20,000 nt of DNA from Neocallimastix lanati (nom. inval.) (GCA_016946835.1 JACVTC010000008.1:1777501-1797500), one strand, 5' to 3'. Positions 1-8,143 are shown, counted from the first letter of the stretch. Notes: generated from the letters alone by a model not told the origin. Program-made: numbers and translations.

Positions 1-111
1 AATAATAATAATGATAATAATAAAAATAATAATAATAATGATAATAATAATAATAATAATAATAATGATAATAATAATGATAAAACTAATATCAGTATTA
101 TAGAAAAATAA
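1..111 (+). CDS. C-terminal end of an Asn/Asp-rich protein (partial)
   Basis: Frame 1 is open from the first base to a TAA at 109-111 and gives 36 residues. The first 27 are almost only Asn, with Asp at four GAT codons and one Lys. The end is a non-repetitive tail, DKTNISIIEK. The interruptions of the AAT run (GAT, AAA) keep this frame open, and the tail looks like ordinary protein, so I read it as the 3' end of a gene starting left of the window. Asn-rich tracts are common in proteins of very AT-rich genomes. The function cannot be told. It could also be a non-coding AAT microsatellite that happens to be open, because frame 2 is also open for most of its length. Confidence 0.45.
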   Translation, partial: NNNNDNNKNNNNNDNNNNNNNNDNNNDKTNISIIEK

Positions 112-233
112 AAATAATCTATCTATAATTAAAACAAGTTTAAAAAAGAAATATATATATATGTAATTGAAATAATTTAAAACTATATAAATAATAAAAA
201 ACTATATAATAAAAAAATATGAAATATTTGAAT
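112..233. other. AT-rich spacer, possible 3' UTR
   Basis: About 120 bases of A/T sequence between the stop of the Asn-rich reading frame and the first CGCCA-containing element. It contains AT-only stretches and no recognisable gene or signal. It may be the 3' untranslated and terminator region of the left-edge gene. Confidence 0.3.
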
Positions 234-646
234 GTGGTTCATTTCGCCAATTTTTAAAATACAAATTTTCAATACGCCATTTATTTTTAATGGCTTGTAA
301 AATTTTTTGTTAACGCCATAAAAATTTTAATAAAATTATATGTAAAAAAAAATAAATGTATAAATAAATAAACAAATATATAAATAAATAAATAAAGAAT
401 TATTATTAATAATATTTATATTTTTAATAACATTTATATTTTTATATAATTTTTTTATTAATAGCATTTAAATAAAAGAATTAAAATCATAAAATCTAAC
501 CATTATATGATTTATTTAATTATTCACTTAATAATTAATTTAAAATTTGAAATAATACAATAAAATAATATTATATAGCATAAAATATCTATAGCCACAT
601 TTTTATGTATATCAGGTGAATATTGGCGTAATGCAACTTCCCAGTA
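234..646. mobile_element. Short non-autonomous element with MULE-like ends (MITE candidate)
   Basis: The left end reads GTGGTTCATTTCGCCAATTT (234-253). The right end, read on the other strand from about 646, carries GTTGCATTACGCCAATATT. These two ends form an imperfect inverted repeat, and both match the end unit TTGCATTTCGCCAAG of the larger transposon at 901-4010. Further CGCCA motifs lie at 275 and 314. The roughly 410 bases between the ends are AT-rich and have no reading frame. I infer a deletion derivative mobilised by the neighbouring transposase family. The exact borders and any target duplication are unclear. Confidence 0.5.
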
Positions 647-840
647 AAATTACATCTTTAATCATGTGATTATTCTATGAATTAATGCACATAGATAGAT
701 GTTACACAACATAAAAATATAATAATAAAATATTAATATAAGAATATTGACAATAATATAAGAATATAAAAGTATAATATTAATAATATAATAATATAAA
801 ATAAAATGTGAATGAATATTTTAATAAGTAATAATAATAT
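647..840. other. AT-rich spacer without a gene
   Basis: Low-complexity A/T DNA between the short element and the 60-base repeat. No reading frame, RNA gene or strong repeat was recognised. Confidence 0.5.
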
Positions 841-900
841 ATATATCACCTAACCCATTTGATATTAAGGATTAGGTAATTTTTAAAAAACATTAAATCA
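841..900. repeat. Left copy of a 60-base direct repeat flanking the MULE
   Basis: This 60-base block, beginning ATATATCACCTAACCCATTT and ending in CATTAAATCA, abuts the left end of the transposon at 901. It recurs without a mismatch at 4020-4079, directly outside the right end. MULEs normally duplicate only about 8-11 bases of target, so this is not an ordinary target-site duplication. A diverged relative lies near 9187-9245. Confidence 0.85.
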
Positions 901-987
901 GTGGGAGAGTTGCATTTCCCCAGATTGCATTTCGCCAAGTGACGTATTATTAAAATGTTGCATTTCCCCAAGTTGCATTTCGACAAA
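901..987 (+). repeat. Left terminal region with four 15-base units
   Basis: Units at 910-924, 925-939, 958-972 and 973-987 all follow TTGCATTTC-N-CCAAG with small changes (CCCC, CGCC, CCCC, CGACA). They form two adjacent pairs, each with an exact 15-base step, separated by 18 bases. Multiple end-proximal copies are typical of transposase binding sites; that role is inferred. Confidence 0.75.
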
Positions 988-1019
988 TGGCTTATTGATA
1001 TAAGTAAATGAATGAATAA

Positions 1020-1080
1020 ATAAATAAAAATTCAAAATAATTTTTTTAAATAAATAAAAATTCAAAATAATTTTTTTAAA
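1020..1080. repeat. 30-base tandem repeat, two copies
   Basis: The unit TAAATAAAAATTCAAAATAA plus a T6-A3 tail is present twice in direct succession in the left arm of the transposon. The copies are essentially identical. No function is evident. Confidence 0.7.
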
Positions 1081-1142
1081 CTTGTTTTTATTATATTTTA
1101 TAATTAATTATAGATATTTTTTAAAATAAAATAATTATTAAT

Positions 1143-1396
1143 AATATTTAATTATAAAAATAAATTTAATTATAAAGATATATTTTAATATTTTGTAAAA
1201 AAATAATATTATAGCAATACTTTAATTATAAAAATATATTTTTAAAATAATAATATTTTATCATAAAAATATATTTTAATGTTTTTAAGCTAACCTAATC
1301 TAATAAAGATTAAAAATACTATAATAATTATTGTATTTATTCATTTATTCTCTTTTTAAAATAATTTTTACTATTAAAAAAATTATTATTATATAT
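1143..1396. repeat. Left-arm duplication, copy 1 (about 254 bases)
   Basis: This non-coding block is repeated at 1498-1750 with only a few substitutions and one single-base length difference. It includes the recognisable string TTTTTAAGCTAACCTAATCT. Both copies belong to the left arm of the MULE, and the roughly 100 bases between them (1397-1497) consist of shorter related repeats. It could be a subterminal duplication formed within the element. Confidence 0.8.
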
Positions 1397-1497
1397 TTTA
1401 ATATTTCGTAAAATAGTAATAAAATAATAATTTATAATATTTAATTATAAAGATATATTTTAATATTTTGTAAAATAGTAATAAAATAATTATTTAA

Positions 1498-1750
1498 AAT
1501 ATTTAATTATAAAAATAAATTTAATTATAAAAATATATTTTAATATTTTGTAAAAAAATAATATTATAGCAATACTTTAATTATAAAAATATATTTTTAA
1601 AATAATAATATTTTATCATAAAAATATATTTTAATGTTTTTAAGCTAACCTAATCTAATAAAGATTAAAAATACTTTAATAATTATTGTATTTATTCATT
1701 TATTCTCTTTTTAAAATAATTTTTACTATTAAAAAATTATTATTATATAT
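1498..1750. repeat. Left-arm duplication, copy 2 (about 253 bases)
   Basis: Second copy of the block at 1143-1396. It ends immediately before the hairpin at 1751 that follows the transposase stop codon. The high identity between copies indicates a recent duplication. Confidence 0.8.
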
Positions 1751-1779
1751 GACAGAATTCATTTGGTCAATTTTCTGTC
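1751..1779 (-). terminator. Hairpin downstream of the transposase stop
   Basis: GACAGAA at 1751-1757 pairs with TTCTGTC at 1773-1779 around a 15-base loop. It sits about 20 bases beyond the minus-strand TAA at 1800-1802, at the junction of the coding region and the repeat array. It may act in 3' end formation or be a chance palindrome. There is no direct evidence of either. Confidence 0.3.
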
Positions 1780-1799
1780 ATTTCTTAATAATTTATTAT

Positions 1800-3227
1800 T
1801 TAATCAATAATTTTTATATTTAAATCATTTAAGCATTTCAACCATAAGTCAATGAAATCATTTCTAACACTTTCCTTTTTTTTTAATAGAATTTCCATAT
1901 TTTTGTAATATTTAACCAAAGCTTTAATTTCCTCAGTTCTTATTAATTTTTTTTGTTTTTTATTTCTTAAAATTTTAGCAGTTCTCCTTTCGTAATCAAT
2001 GTAATATTTTGATTCTTCTTTTTGCAATTCTGATAGTAATTGAAAAAAAGTTGGTTTTTTTGCAAATAATTTTTTTAAGTATTTATTAAAAGTTTCTGAA
2101 ACATTATTTGTAATATGCTCAATATTATCATAATAGTTCCAATTTTCAGTTTCATAGTTAATTAAATAAGTTTTTTTAAAATATTCTAAAAATTCTAAAA
2201 ATTGAACATAATTATGTTCTTGGCACTCACTTTTTATTTTACTATATATATCATATATATATTCAGGATTAATGAAAGGAAAGTTCGAGATATTATTATA
2301 ATAAATATATAAATCTTTTATTTTTTCTACTTTATCACCACATAATTCTTTTTTTTTAATTTCTAATGCTCTTTTAAAATGCCATATACAGTATTTAATA
2401 TTTGCATTAATAAAAACTTTTTGTGCAGCATTAGATACAGCTTTTTCAAAATCGCAATGAAATATTTTTGGTGTAATTTCAATACTATTATATTTACTAG
2501 AATTTTTTTTTATTTCTTCAAATAATATTTCATAAGTTGTTTGCTTTTTATTTTTTAATATAGAAAAGGAAGTAGTGTAAAAACAATTTAATTCTGTAAC
2601 ATAGGTTCTAGTTATGAATACTTAATAACTAAATATAGGTGCAATATAAAATGTACCATCCGCAAAAATATGTTTATTTTTAGAAAATAATTCTGCTTGG
2701 AATGGAGATTGAAAAACAATTAAATCATTATTTTTGAATATCATAAAATTTTCATCCCTTTTTGTTTTATAATATTTTGATTCATTGGGAATTTCATCAA
2801 ATGATGTTATATCAGGAGGTAGTTGTTTTCTTCTACTTCTTGTTACTTGGGATTTAATTGAATTATATCCTGGACATATAAGACCCATACCTTGAGAAAT
2901 TTCATCATATGTACGTTTTATATTTACATTAAAAGGAATTGAACTTTTTGAAATTTCATCTTTAATTTTATTTTTTACAATTGATTTAGCTGCTCCAAAT
3001 TTATTTTCAAGATGATTATGTGAGTCATCATATTCTAAGATTTGATTCTCATTATTTAAAATAATGAAAGATGGACATTGATTTAATGTTTTATATTCTG
3101 TACATTTATATTTTTTTGAATTGTCTTTCCTTTTGGATGAAAGATTAAACTTATATTTTCTGTTTAAAATAATTTGTTCTTTTCCTCTATTAGTTTTGCT
3201 TATTTCAATTTCTAGATTTTTCTCCAT
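1800..3227 (-). pseudogene. MULE transposase with FLYWCH-type zinc finger, one in-frame stop
   Basis: Read from the ATG at 3227, one frame runs 475 codons to TAA at 1800-1802, broken only by a TAA at 2622-2624 (codon 202). Residues about 12-75 look like a FLYWCH zinc finger (RGK near 14-16; C42, C51, H70, H72). The DDE core follows: D190 in FADGTF, D259 in FHCDFEKA, a C-x2-H pair at 280-283, and E378 in TNNVSETFN, which is the usual spacing and wording of the MULE catalytic triad. No frameshift was found when both halves were translated. The stop follows FSY, and a C-to-T change of a CAA codon would explain it. FLYWCH fingers bind DNA and MULE transposases cut and rejoin element ends. An A13 run precedes the start. 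The alternative is two separate short proteins, which is unlikely since the frame is shared. Confidence 0.85.
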
Positions 3228-3240
3228 TTTTTTTTTTTTT

Positions 3241-3973
3241 AATAAAAGTTTCTAATTAAATATTCTAATGATTAATTTTAATAATATATATTTTTAATTA
3301 TATATACTTTAAATGAAGATTAATTATTCAAATATTATTTTTTAATTCTTCTATATTTTAAATAATTCCTTTTTTTAGTGTAACTGGATAAATATAAAGT
3401 ATTTATAAGTTTATTATATTTTTTATTATATAAAGTATAAAAATTTTTATATTATAATTTTATATTTATTTTTATATTTAATAACTATTATAATTTTCAT
3501 CATTATTATAAAAATATTATTATTGATGTTTCTGTAATTATTGCTACAGTTTATATTATTTATTTATTATTTATTATATATTATATAAAATATTATAAGA
3601 AAAACTTTTTACATTTTTCTTAAGTAGGTAAATATTATTTTTATTAATTCATTTACATATATATTTGTAAAATAATAATATTATTTATAATTTAATCGTC
3701 ATTATTATTATTAATGACAATCCTTTTATAATTATAGCAATAGTGTTTATATTATTATTTTTTTTATTAATTATATTACTATATTGTTTATTTTATTATT
3801 ATTTTTTTTTTATTTATTATTTATCAATTTATTATTTATTTAAACAGATATTTGTAAAGCTACTTATATATGAAAAAAATTTTTTTAATATTTAAATATT
3901 TACTTCATAATTATAAATACATCAATATTAAAAATATTTAATTTTATTTATTTATTTATTTAATAATTCTCGA
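3241..3973. other. Right non-coding arm of the MULE
   Basis: AT-rich DNA between the transposase start and the right terminal units. It probably contains the transposase promoter, but no TATA-like site stands out from the AT background. A weak direct repeat is visible between about 3488-3560 and 3690-3758, sharing TTATAATT..GC.A.AGT.TTTATATTATT. No gene was seen. Confidence 0.4.
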
Positions 3974-4010
3974 TTTGGCGAAATGCAACTTGGCGAAATG
4001 CCCCACACCC
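3974..4010 (-). repeat. Right terminal region with two 15-base units
   Basis: Two inward-facing units lie at 3974-3988 (TTTGGCGAAATGCAA) and 3989-4003 (CTTGGCGAAATGCCC), with the same 15-base step as in the left end, followed by CACACCC. This is the inverted counterpart of 901-939. Confidence 0.75.
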
Positions 4011-4019
4011 AATAATAAT

Positions 4020-4079
4020 ATATATCACCTAACCCATTTGATATTAAGGATTAGGTAATTTTTAAAAAACATTAAATCA
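4020..4079. repeat. Right copy of the 60-base direct repeat
   Basis: Identical over 60 bases to 841-900. Both copies are also preceded by an AATAATAAT tract, with a difference of two bases in the TA run. The copy directly follows the right end of the transposon, apart from the AAT tract. Confidence 0.85.
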
Positions 4080-4264
4080 TTTTTTGTTAAAATCTAATTT
4101 ATTAATATATAAAAATAAAGAAAACGAACACTCGAACGTACAAAACTCAATTAAACAATTGGGTTTATGAAATAATAATTTTATTAATAAGTATTAAAAT
4201 AATATATCTACATTAAACAATGTAAATTTTTATAAGACTTCAAAAATCAATAAGTCAAGAAAAA

Positions 4265-4302
<38 letters not shown>

Positions 4303-4396
4303 TTTTTTCGGTTTAAAATAAAATATTAATAATTACTAAATAAATACATTTTACATTGATATTTGTACTACATATTATTTATTTAATCAATTTTAG
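4080..4396. other. Spacer with a poly(T) run and a slightly GC-richer patch
   Basis: The stretch 4121-4170 (AACGAACACTCGAACGTAC and following) is less AT-biased than its surroundings, and short frames cross it, but no start, splice pair or family could be assigned. It contains a small palindrome, CAATTAAACAATTG. A mixed A9-T30 run follows at about 4261-4301. It may hold decayed upstream exons of the reading frame at 4397. Confidence 0.35.
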
Positions 4397-4462
4397 ATAA
4401 TTTTTAATATAAATGAAGACGGAATAATCGATATCAACAATGCTGACTTAAATAAAATATAT
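4397..4462 (+). pseudogene. Possible last exon with an EF-hand / dockerin-I-like loop
   Basis: After a TTTTAG acceptor-like site at 4391-4396 the frame reads IIFNINEDGIIDINNADLN, then KIY and TAG. The segment N-x-N-x-D-G-x-I-D resembles the calcium loop of EF-hands and of bacterial type-I dockerins, although the twelfth position is N rather than D or E. The sequence is only 21 residues long and no upstream exon could be joined. The stop and last codon fall on the first bases of the left LTR (4460), so the gene, if real, was probably cut there by retrotransposon insertion. It could also be a chance frame. Confidence 0.3.
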
Positions 4463-4724
4463 TAGAAAATTAGTAATTTTATTTACAATTTAATTAACAA
4501 TTTTAATTAATACTTTTTTTATTTTATTTTATTTTATTCTTTATAAGTCTCTTTAATATAGAATTAATATGAAAAACATGTATTTACTATATTTGAAATA
4601 GGTATAATCCACGAAATGTATTCGATAGGTATAAATATCATTATATACTATATTATTATTAAAAAAAAAAAAAAAAAAACGTCTTTTACTTCAAAATAAA
4701 TATATAAAGTTAGTTGCTTAAACA
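4460..4724 (+). repeat. Left LTR (diverged)
   Basis: Collinear with 7760-8143. Shared landmarks in order are: TTTACAATTTAATTAACA (4481 / 7780), a T-rich run, CTTTATAAGTCT against TTTATAAAGTCT, TGAAAAACAT against TGAAAAAACAT, TATAAATATCATTA against GTAAATATCATTA, a poly(A) run, GTCTTTTACTT against GTCTTTTTTACTT, and ATAAAGTTAGT. The left copy lacks about 140 bases present in the right one. The end is approximate and may be at the AAACA at 4720-4724. Confidence 0.65.
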
Positions 4725-5100
4725 AAACGTTTGTGATTTTTTTTTTTTTTAAATAGATTTAAGCGTCTCAATTGACTCTAAAAGTTTTGTGTAGAATTTT
4801 TTTTTTTTTTTTTTTTTTTTAAAGATGATTTAATTAATTAGTAAAATTTTGAAGTAATTTAGTAAAATTTTTAGTAATTTAATAGAATTTTTAGTAATTT
4901 AATAAAATTTTAATAATTTAATAAAATTCTAATAATTTAATAACAGCACTTTAATATACAACACTACAAGATACCACATTAGGAATTAGGAAAGTTGTAT
5001 TTAAATATTTCTTATTTCTTATCAATATTTTAGTAAATTAACAATTAATAACTAATATTTAATAAATCGTTTAATTTAATTAAATAATATTAGTAATAAG
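4725..5100. other. 5' internal region of the retrotransposon relic
   Basis: AT-rich DNA with T runs at about 4738-4750 and 4798-4820 and an imperfect short tandem repeat of the form TAGTAATTTAATAAAATTTT (4850-4940). No tRNA-complementary primer site was recognisable after the LTR. Confidence 0.4.
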
Positions 5101-5505
5101 ATAAATATACGTACAGATAAAATGACCCAGGGGAACAACTGAAATAGGTTGAAATAGATGAGAATAATGTCGTGATGGAGGACGATTAATGATAAATGGT
5201 ATGTAAGACGTTATCTTAGAACTCTAAAAGCACTGAATTAAGTGAATATGTCCAAAAAAAAAAGTAAAGAAATAACATACAAAAAGTTAAAAGGAAAAAA
5301 AAAAAAAAGGAAAAAAAAATTAAATAATAAGCTTAATAAAAAGGGGAAAATTAAAACTATCTATTCAAAGGACAACCAGAGAAACAAATACATTTCTTAG
5401 AACATAAAGTATAATATTTCAGACAATATGATACGATATTGATAAATTTATTAGAAGATATGAAAGAAATAAATTAGAAACGGTAGAATTTTTATTATTC
5501 CACCT

Positions 5506-5539
<34 letters not shown>

Positions 5540-6180
5540 AGGATGAAGAAATATCATTGGTTTCTAAAAAAAAAAAAAAGAAAACAAGGAAAAAGATGAA
5601 GAAAAATATCATACGTTTACTAAAAGATAAAAAAAAAAGAAAAATATTGAAAAAAGAAATAAGGACCAACGAAGTAATATCTCGAAGACTATAATCAAGA
5701 TGTCATTTACGATAATTATAATAATGAGAGAAGAAGAAGCAATAATAGGAAAGAAAACAAAACAAAACAAAACAAAAAAAAGCTGCTGTTATTTGTGTGA
5801 TAGTGACGAACATCTAGTCTATAACTGTTCCTTTTAATACCCCTAACCCCCCAAAAAATAAAAGATGAAAAAAAAAAAAAAAAAAATCCTCATAATAATG
5901 GAAAACACAGAGCGGAACAATTTAGAAAAAATTAAAATATCTCAGTAGATGAAATTAATTCATATTAAACTATGTTCTGATGTTATGAAAGTGACTTAGA
6001 TATAGTGAAAATAATTAAAATAAAAGTTGAAATAAAAATAAAAAAAAAAAAAGAATTAAAACTTCATTGAAACTGAAAAAAAAATAACATTCAAGAAATA
6101 AAATTTATGTGAAATAGATACTACTTTTAGACAATAATAGTTATATATATATATATATAAATCAATTCTTGGAATTTAAA
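5100..6180 (+). pseudogene. gag / early pol relic with CCHC zinc knuckle
   Basis: This region is less AT-biased than its surroundings and contains coding-like pieces in different frames. Around 5446-5505 it reads FIRRYERNKLETVEFLLFHL. Around 5683-5760 it reads LEDYNQDVIYDNYNN then ERRRSNNRKENK, a basic tail. At 5787-5828 comes a perfect C-x2-C-x4-H-x4-C knuckle (CYLCDSDEHLVYNC), ending at TAA 5835. Around 5976-6040 is CYESDLDIVKIIKIKVE. Knuckles of this spacing bind RNA in retrotransposon Gag. Frame changes coincide with A runs (5282-5330, 5507-5537, 5567-5579), as expected from slippage in a dead element. No intact protein can be made. The exact start is unknown. Confidence 0.6.
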
Positions 6181-6246
6181 ATCAAAATGAACAATTTTTA
6201 AACAAATAAATTATGATGTAAAATTATTGTGATAATAATAATTTAA

Positions 6247-6280
<34 letters not shown>

Positions 6281-6315
6281 AAGAATAATACACCAAATAA
6301 AACAGAAAAACACAA

Positions 6316-6350
<35 letters not shown>

Positions 6351-6452
6351 CATAAAGAGAACAATGATGAATTATGATTTGAATAAGTAATTTTATTTAT
6401 TGATATTTATGATACTAGTAATAAATGAAATAAATGAAATAAATTATTTTTT

Positions 6453-6494
<42 letters not shown>

Positions 6495-6510
6495 TTATTT
6501 ATTTATTTAT
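6181..6510. repeat. Poly(T)-rich stretch inside the retrotransposon relic
   Basis: Three T runs of about 27-33 bases lie at about 6247-6273, 6318-6350 and 6460-6492, with a short ATTT tetranucleotide tract at 6492-6518. No coding potential was found. The runs look like homopolymer growth in unconstrained DNA. Confidence 0.6.
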
Positions 6511-6885
6511 TTATTTACTAATTTTTTTTTCTGGACTATAATAATAATAATAATCAATATTTAAAGCATTGTTCACATTACTATTTTCCATGTTAATGTC
6601 AATATCCTTATTTTCATACGTTTGATAATTTTTTTTATGAGTGGAATTGAAATTCTTAGATAGGTATGATAATATTCTTAATAATAATGAGATAGCAAGT
6701 ATAAACGATAATAATATTTTAAATGTGAATAATAGTTTCTTGTGTGTATTGAAAATGAAAAAAAAAAAAAAACTGTCATTACAGAAAAAACATTGAATTG
6801 AATTAATTGTAGATAAAGATAAAATGAAATAAAATAGACCGTAAACTGAATTAATATATTTATTAGAAAGTTTGAATGAAATCAA
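6511..6885 (-). pseudogene. Inverted duplicate of a retrotransposon internal segment (124-codon frame)
   Basis: An open minus-strand frame of 124 codons from ATG 6885 to TAA 6511-6513. The first two thirds are hydrophobic and F/L/I-rich. The last third is polar: NFNSTHKKNYQTYENKDIDI and then NMENSNVNNALNID. This polar part matches, at base and residue level, the + strand at 6962-7020 (KNFDSTHNNKLSK) and 7246-7350 (GGAAAATAGTGATGTGAACAA against GGAAAATAGTAATGTGAACAA on the minus strand). The two are therefore head-to-head copies of one segment. The open frame may be accidental. No membrane protein family was recognised. Confidence 0.4.
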
Positions 6886-6940
6886 CCAAAAAAAAATAAA
6901 AAAAAAAAAAATAAAAATAAAAATAAAAATGACAGTATAC

Positions 6941-7352
6941 AGAAGATTATTAGAGATAATTTATCTATTAAGAATTTTGATTCCACTCATAATAACAAAT
7001 TATCAAAAGTATGTGAAAAAAATTTATTATTTAATATAAAAAATTTTTTTTTTAAATATGTATAATTTTTAGAGATTTTAATTTTTTGAAGATAATATTG
7101 ATAATAATGAAAATACTTTGTTGAAGAATTTGAATTTGAGTAATTGCCTACATGATATTCAATAAAAAAAAAAAAAAAATTTTTTTTTTTTTTTTATAAT
7201 CTCGACAGTAAACCTTTTGGACAAATATGAACATTGAAAAATAATAAAGACATTGACCATTGACATTGACCTGGAAAATAGTGATGTGAACAATAGTTTT
7301 GAATGTTGATTAGTATAGTATACTCCTGAAAATAAAATTAGTAAAAAATTAG
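6941..7352 (+). pseudogene. Decayed pol-like segment, direct-strand copy
   Basis: Fragments in the direction of the retrotransposon: NLSIKNFDSTHNNKLSKVCE (about 6958-7020), EDNIDNNENTLLKNLNLSNC (7088-7147, running on to TAA at 7163), and a third piece at 7246-7350 whose bases match the inverted copy at 6512-6605. Acidic, Asn-rich linkers between integrase and reverse transcriptase can look like this, but no catalytic motif is present, so the identity within pol is only a guess. Several frameshifts and stops make it non-functional. Confidence 0.4.
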
Positions 7353-7759
7353 AAAAAAAAAAAAAAAAAAGTAAATAAAAATAATTTAAGTGAAAATATT
7401 GAATGAAATAAAATATAATAAAAAATTTATGATAAAAATAAATAAATAAATATATATATATATATTTAATAATATAAAAATCATCAAAATTTTGATATAT
7501 ATATATATATATATATAAATTAATATGAAGTTATAAAATTTAAATATTGAATCTTTTTTAATTTCAATGTGCCTAATAATTTAAAAAATCATTAATAATT
7601 TGATTCGTTTACTGAGGATTAATTTTTAGGTTATGCTACAATGGATAAATAAAAAAAAATTATAAGATGTAAGAAAGATATAAAACTATTAAAAGGAGAA
7701 AATTTTCCTTTTAAACAAAGAATTTTTTTTTAATTACAATACTTTTGTTTAAGGTGGAA
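7353..7759 (+). other. 3' internal region of the relic and polypurine tract
   Basis: AT-rich DNA with AT dinucleotide runs (7451-7464, 7495-7517). The last 130 bases hold a short frame ending GENFPFKQRIFFLITILLFK then VEC and the TAG that overlaps the LTR start. It may be the remnant of the polyprotein end. AAGGTGGAA at 7751-7759 is the best polypurine-tract candidate. Confidence 0.45.
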
Positions 7760-8143
7760 TGTTAGAAATTTTAATTTTTGTTTACAATTTAATTAACATT
7801 TTTAATTAATACCTTTTTTTTTTTTTATTTTTATTTGTATTTTATTACATTTTTTATTATATTATTAAATATTAAATAGTGCATTACAAATAAATAAAAT
7901 ATATAGGATATGTAATAATATTTATATATATACATAGTTTATATAGTTTATGATTACTAATAATTTAGTTTTAAAAAAAAAAAAAAATTTTTTTTATTTT
8001 TTATAAAGTCTTTTCTATATATAGTTAAAATGAAAAAACATAAATTTAATGTATTATACATGTGTAAATATCATTAAATATTGTATTATTAAAAAAAAAA
8101 AAGTCTTTTTTACTTTAAATAAATAAAGTTAGTAAATAAATAA
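7760..8143 (+). repeat. Right LTR (diverged)
   Basis: Starts TGTTAGAAATTTTAATTTTTG directly after the purine tract and follows the same landmark order as the left LTR at 4460-4724. It has about 140 extra bases (about 7845-7990). The end is uncertain because the last bases are TAAATAAATAAAA. AATAAAATA occurs just outside both LTRs (4451-4459 and about 8139-8147), which could be a target-site duplication but is weak evidence in such AT-rich DNA. Confidence 0.6.

Larger units (their letters stand above)
901..4010 (-). mobile_element. Mutator-like (MULE) DNA transposon, about 3.1 kb
   Basis: The left end starts GTGGGAGAGTTGC and the right end, read on the other strand, starts GGGTGTGGGGCATTTCGCC. 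Both ends are composed of 15-base units of the type TTGCATTTCGCCAAG, pointing inward: four at the left (910, 925, 958, 973) and two at the right (3974-3988, 3989-4003). The transposase lies on the minus strand at 1800-3227. About 900 bases of repeat-rich non-coding DNA fill the left arm and about 780 the right. The near-perfect 60-base flanks and single nonsense mutation suggest recent insertion or recent inactivation. Assignment to MULE rests on the transposase domains, not on a database match. Confidence 0.8.
4460..8143 (+). mobile_element. Decayed LTR retrotransposon, probably Ty1/copia-like
   Basis: Two diverged direct repeats (about 4460-4724 and 7760-8143) bracket an interior with a CCHC zinc knuckle and broken coding segments. 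A purine tract AAGGTGGAA (7751-7759) sits immediately before TGTTAG at 7760, as a polypurine tract should before a 3' LTR. The left copy starts TATTAG, one base changed. No reverse transcriptase or integrase could be recognised, so the copia assignment is weak and rests on general layout and one knuckle. All frames are broken many times, often at homopolymers, so the element is old. No primer binding site was recognised. Confidence 0.65.

Noticed and set aside
5838-5856. CCCCTAACCCCCC looked like telomere-type repeat
   Set aside because: It is a single short C-rich run, not a tandem array, and sits inside the retrotransposon relic next to the zinc knuckle.
7013-7072. Possible intron (GTATGT ... 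TTTTTAG) in the pol-like relic
   Set aside because: The unspliced bases also read as plausible protein for about 20 codons, and retrotransposon pol genes rarely have introns.
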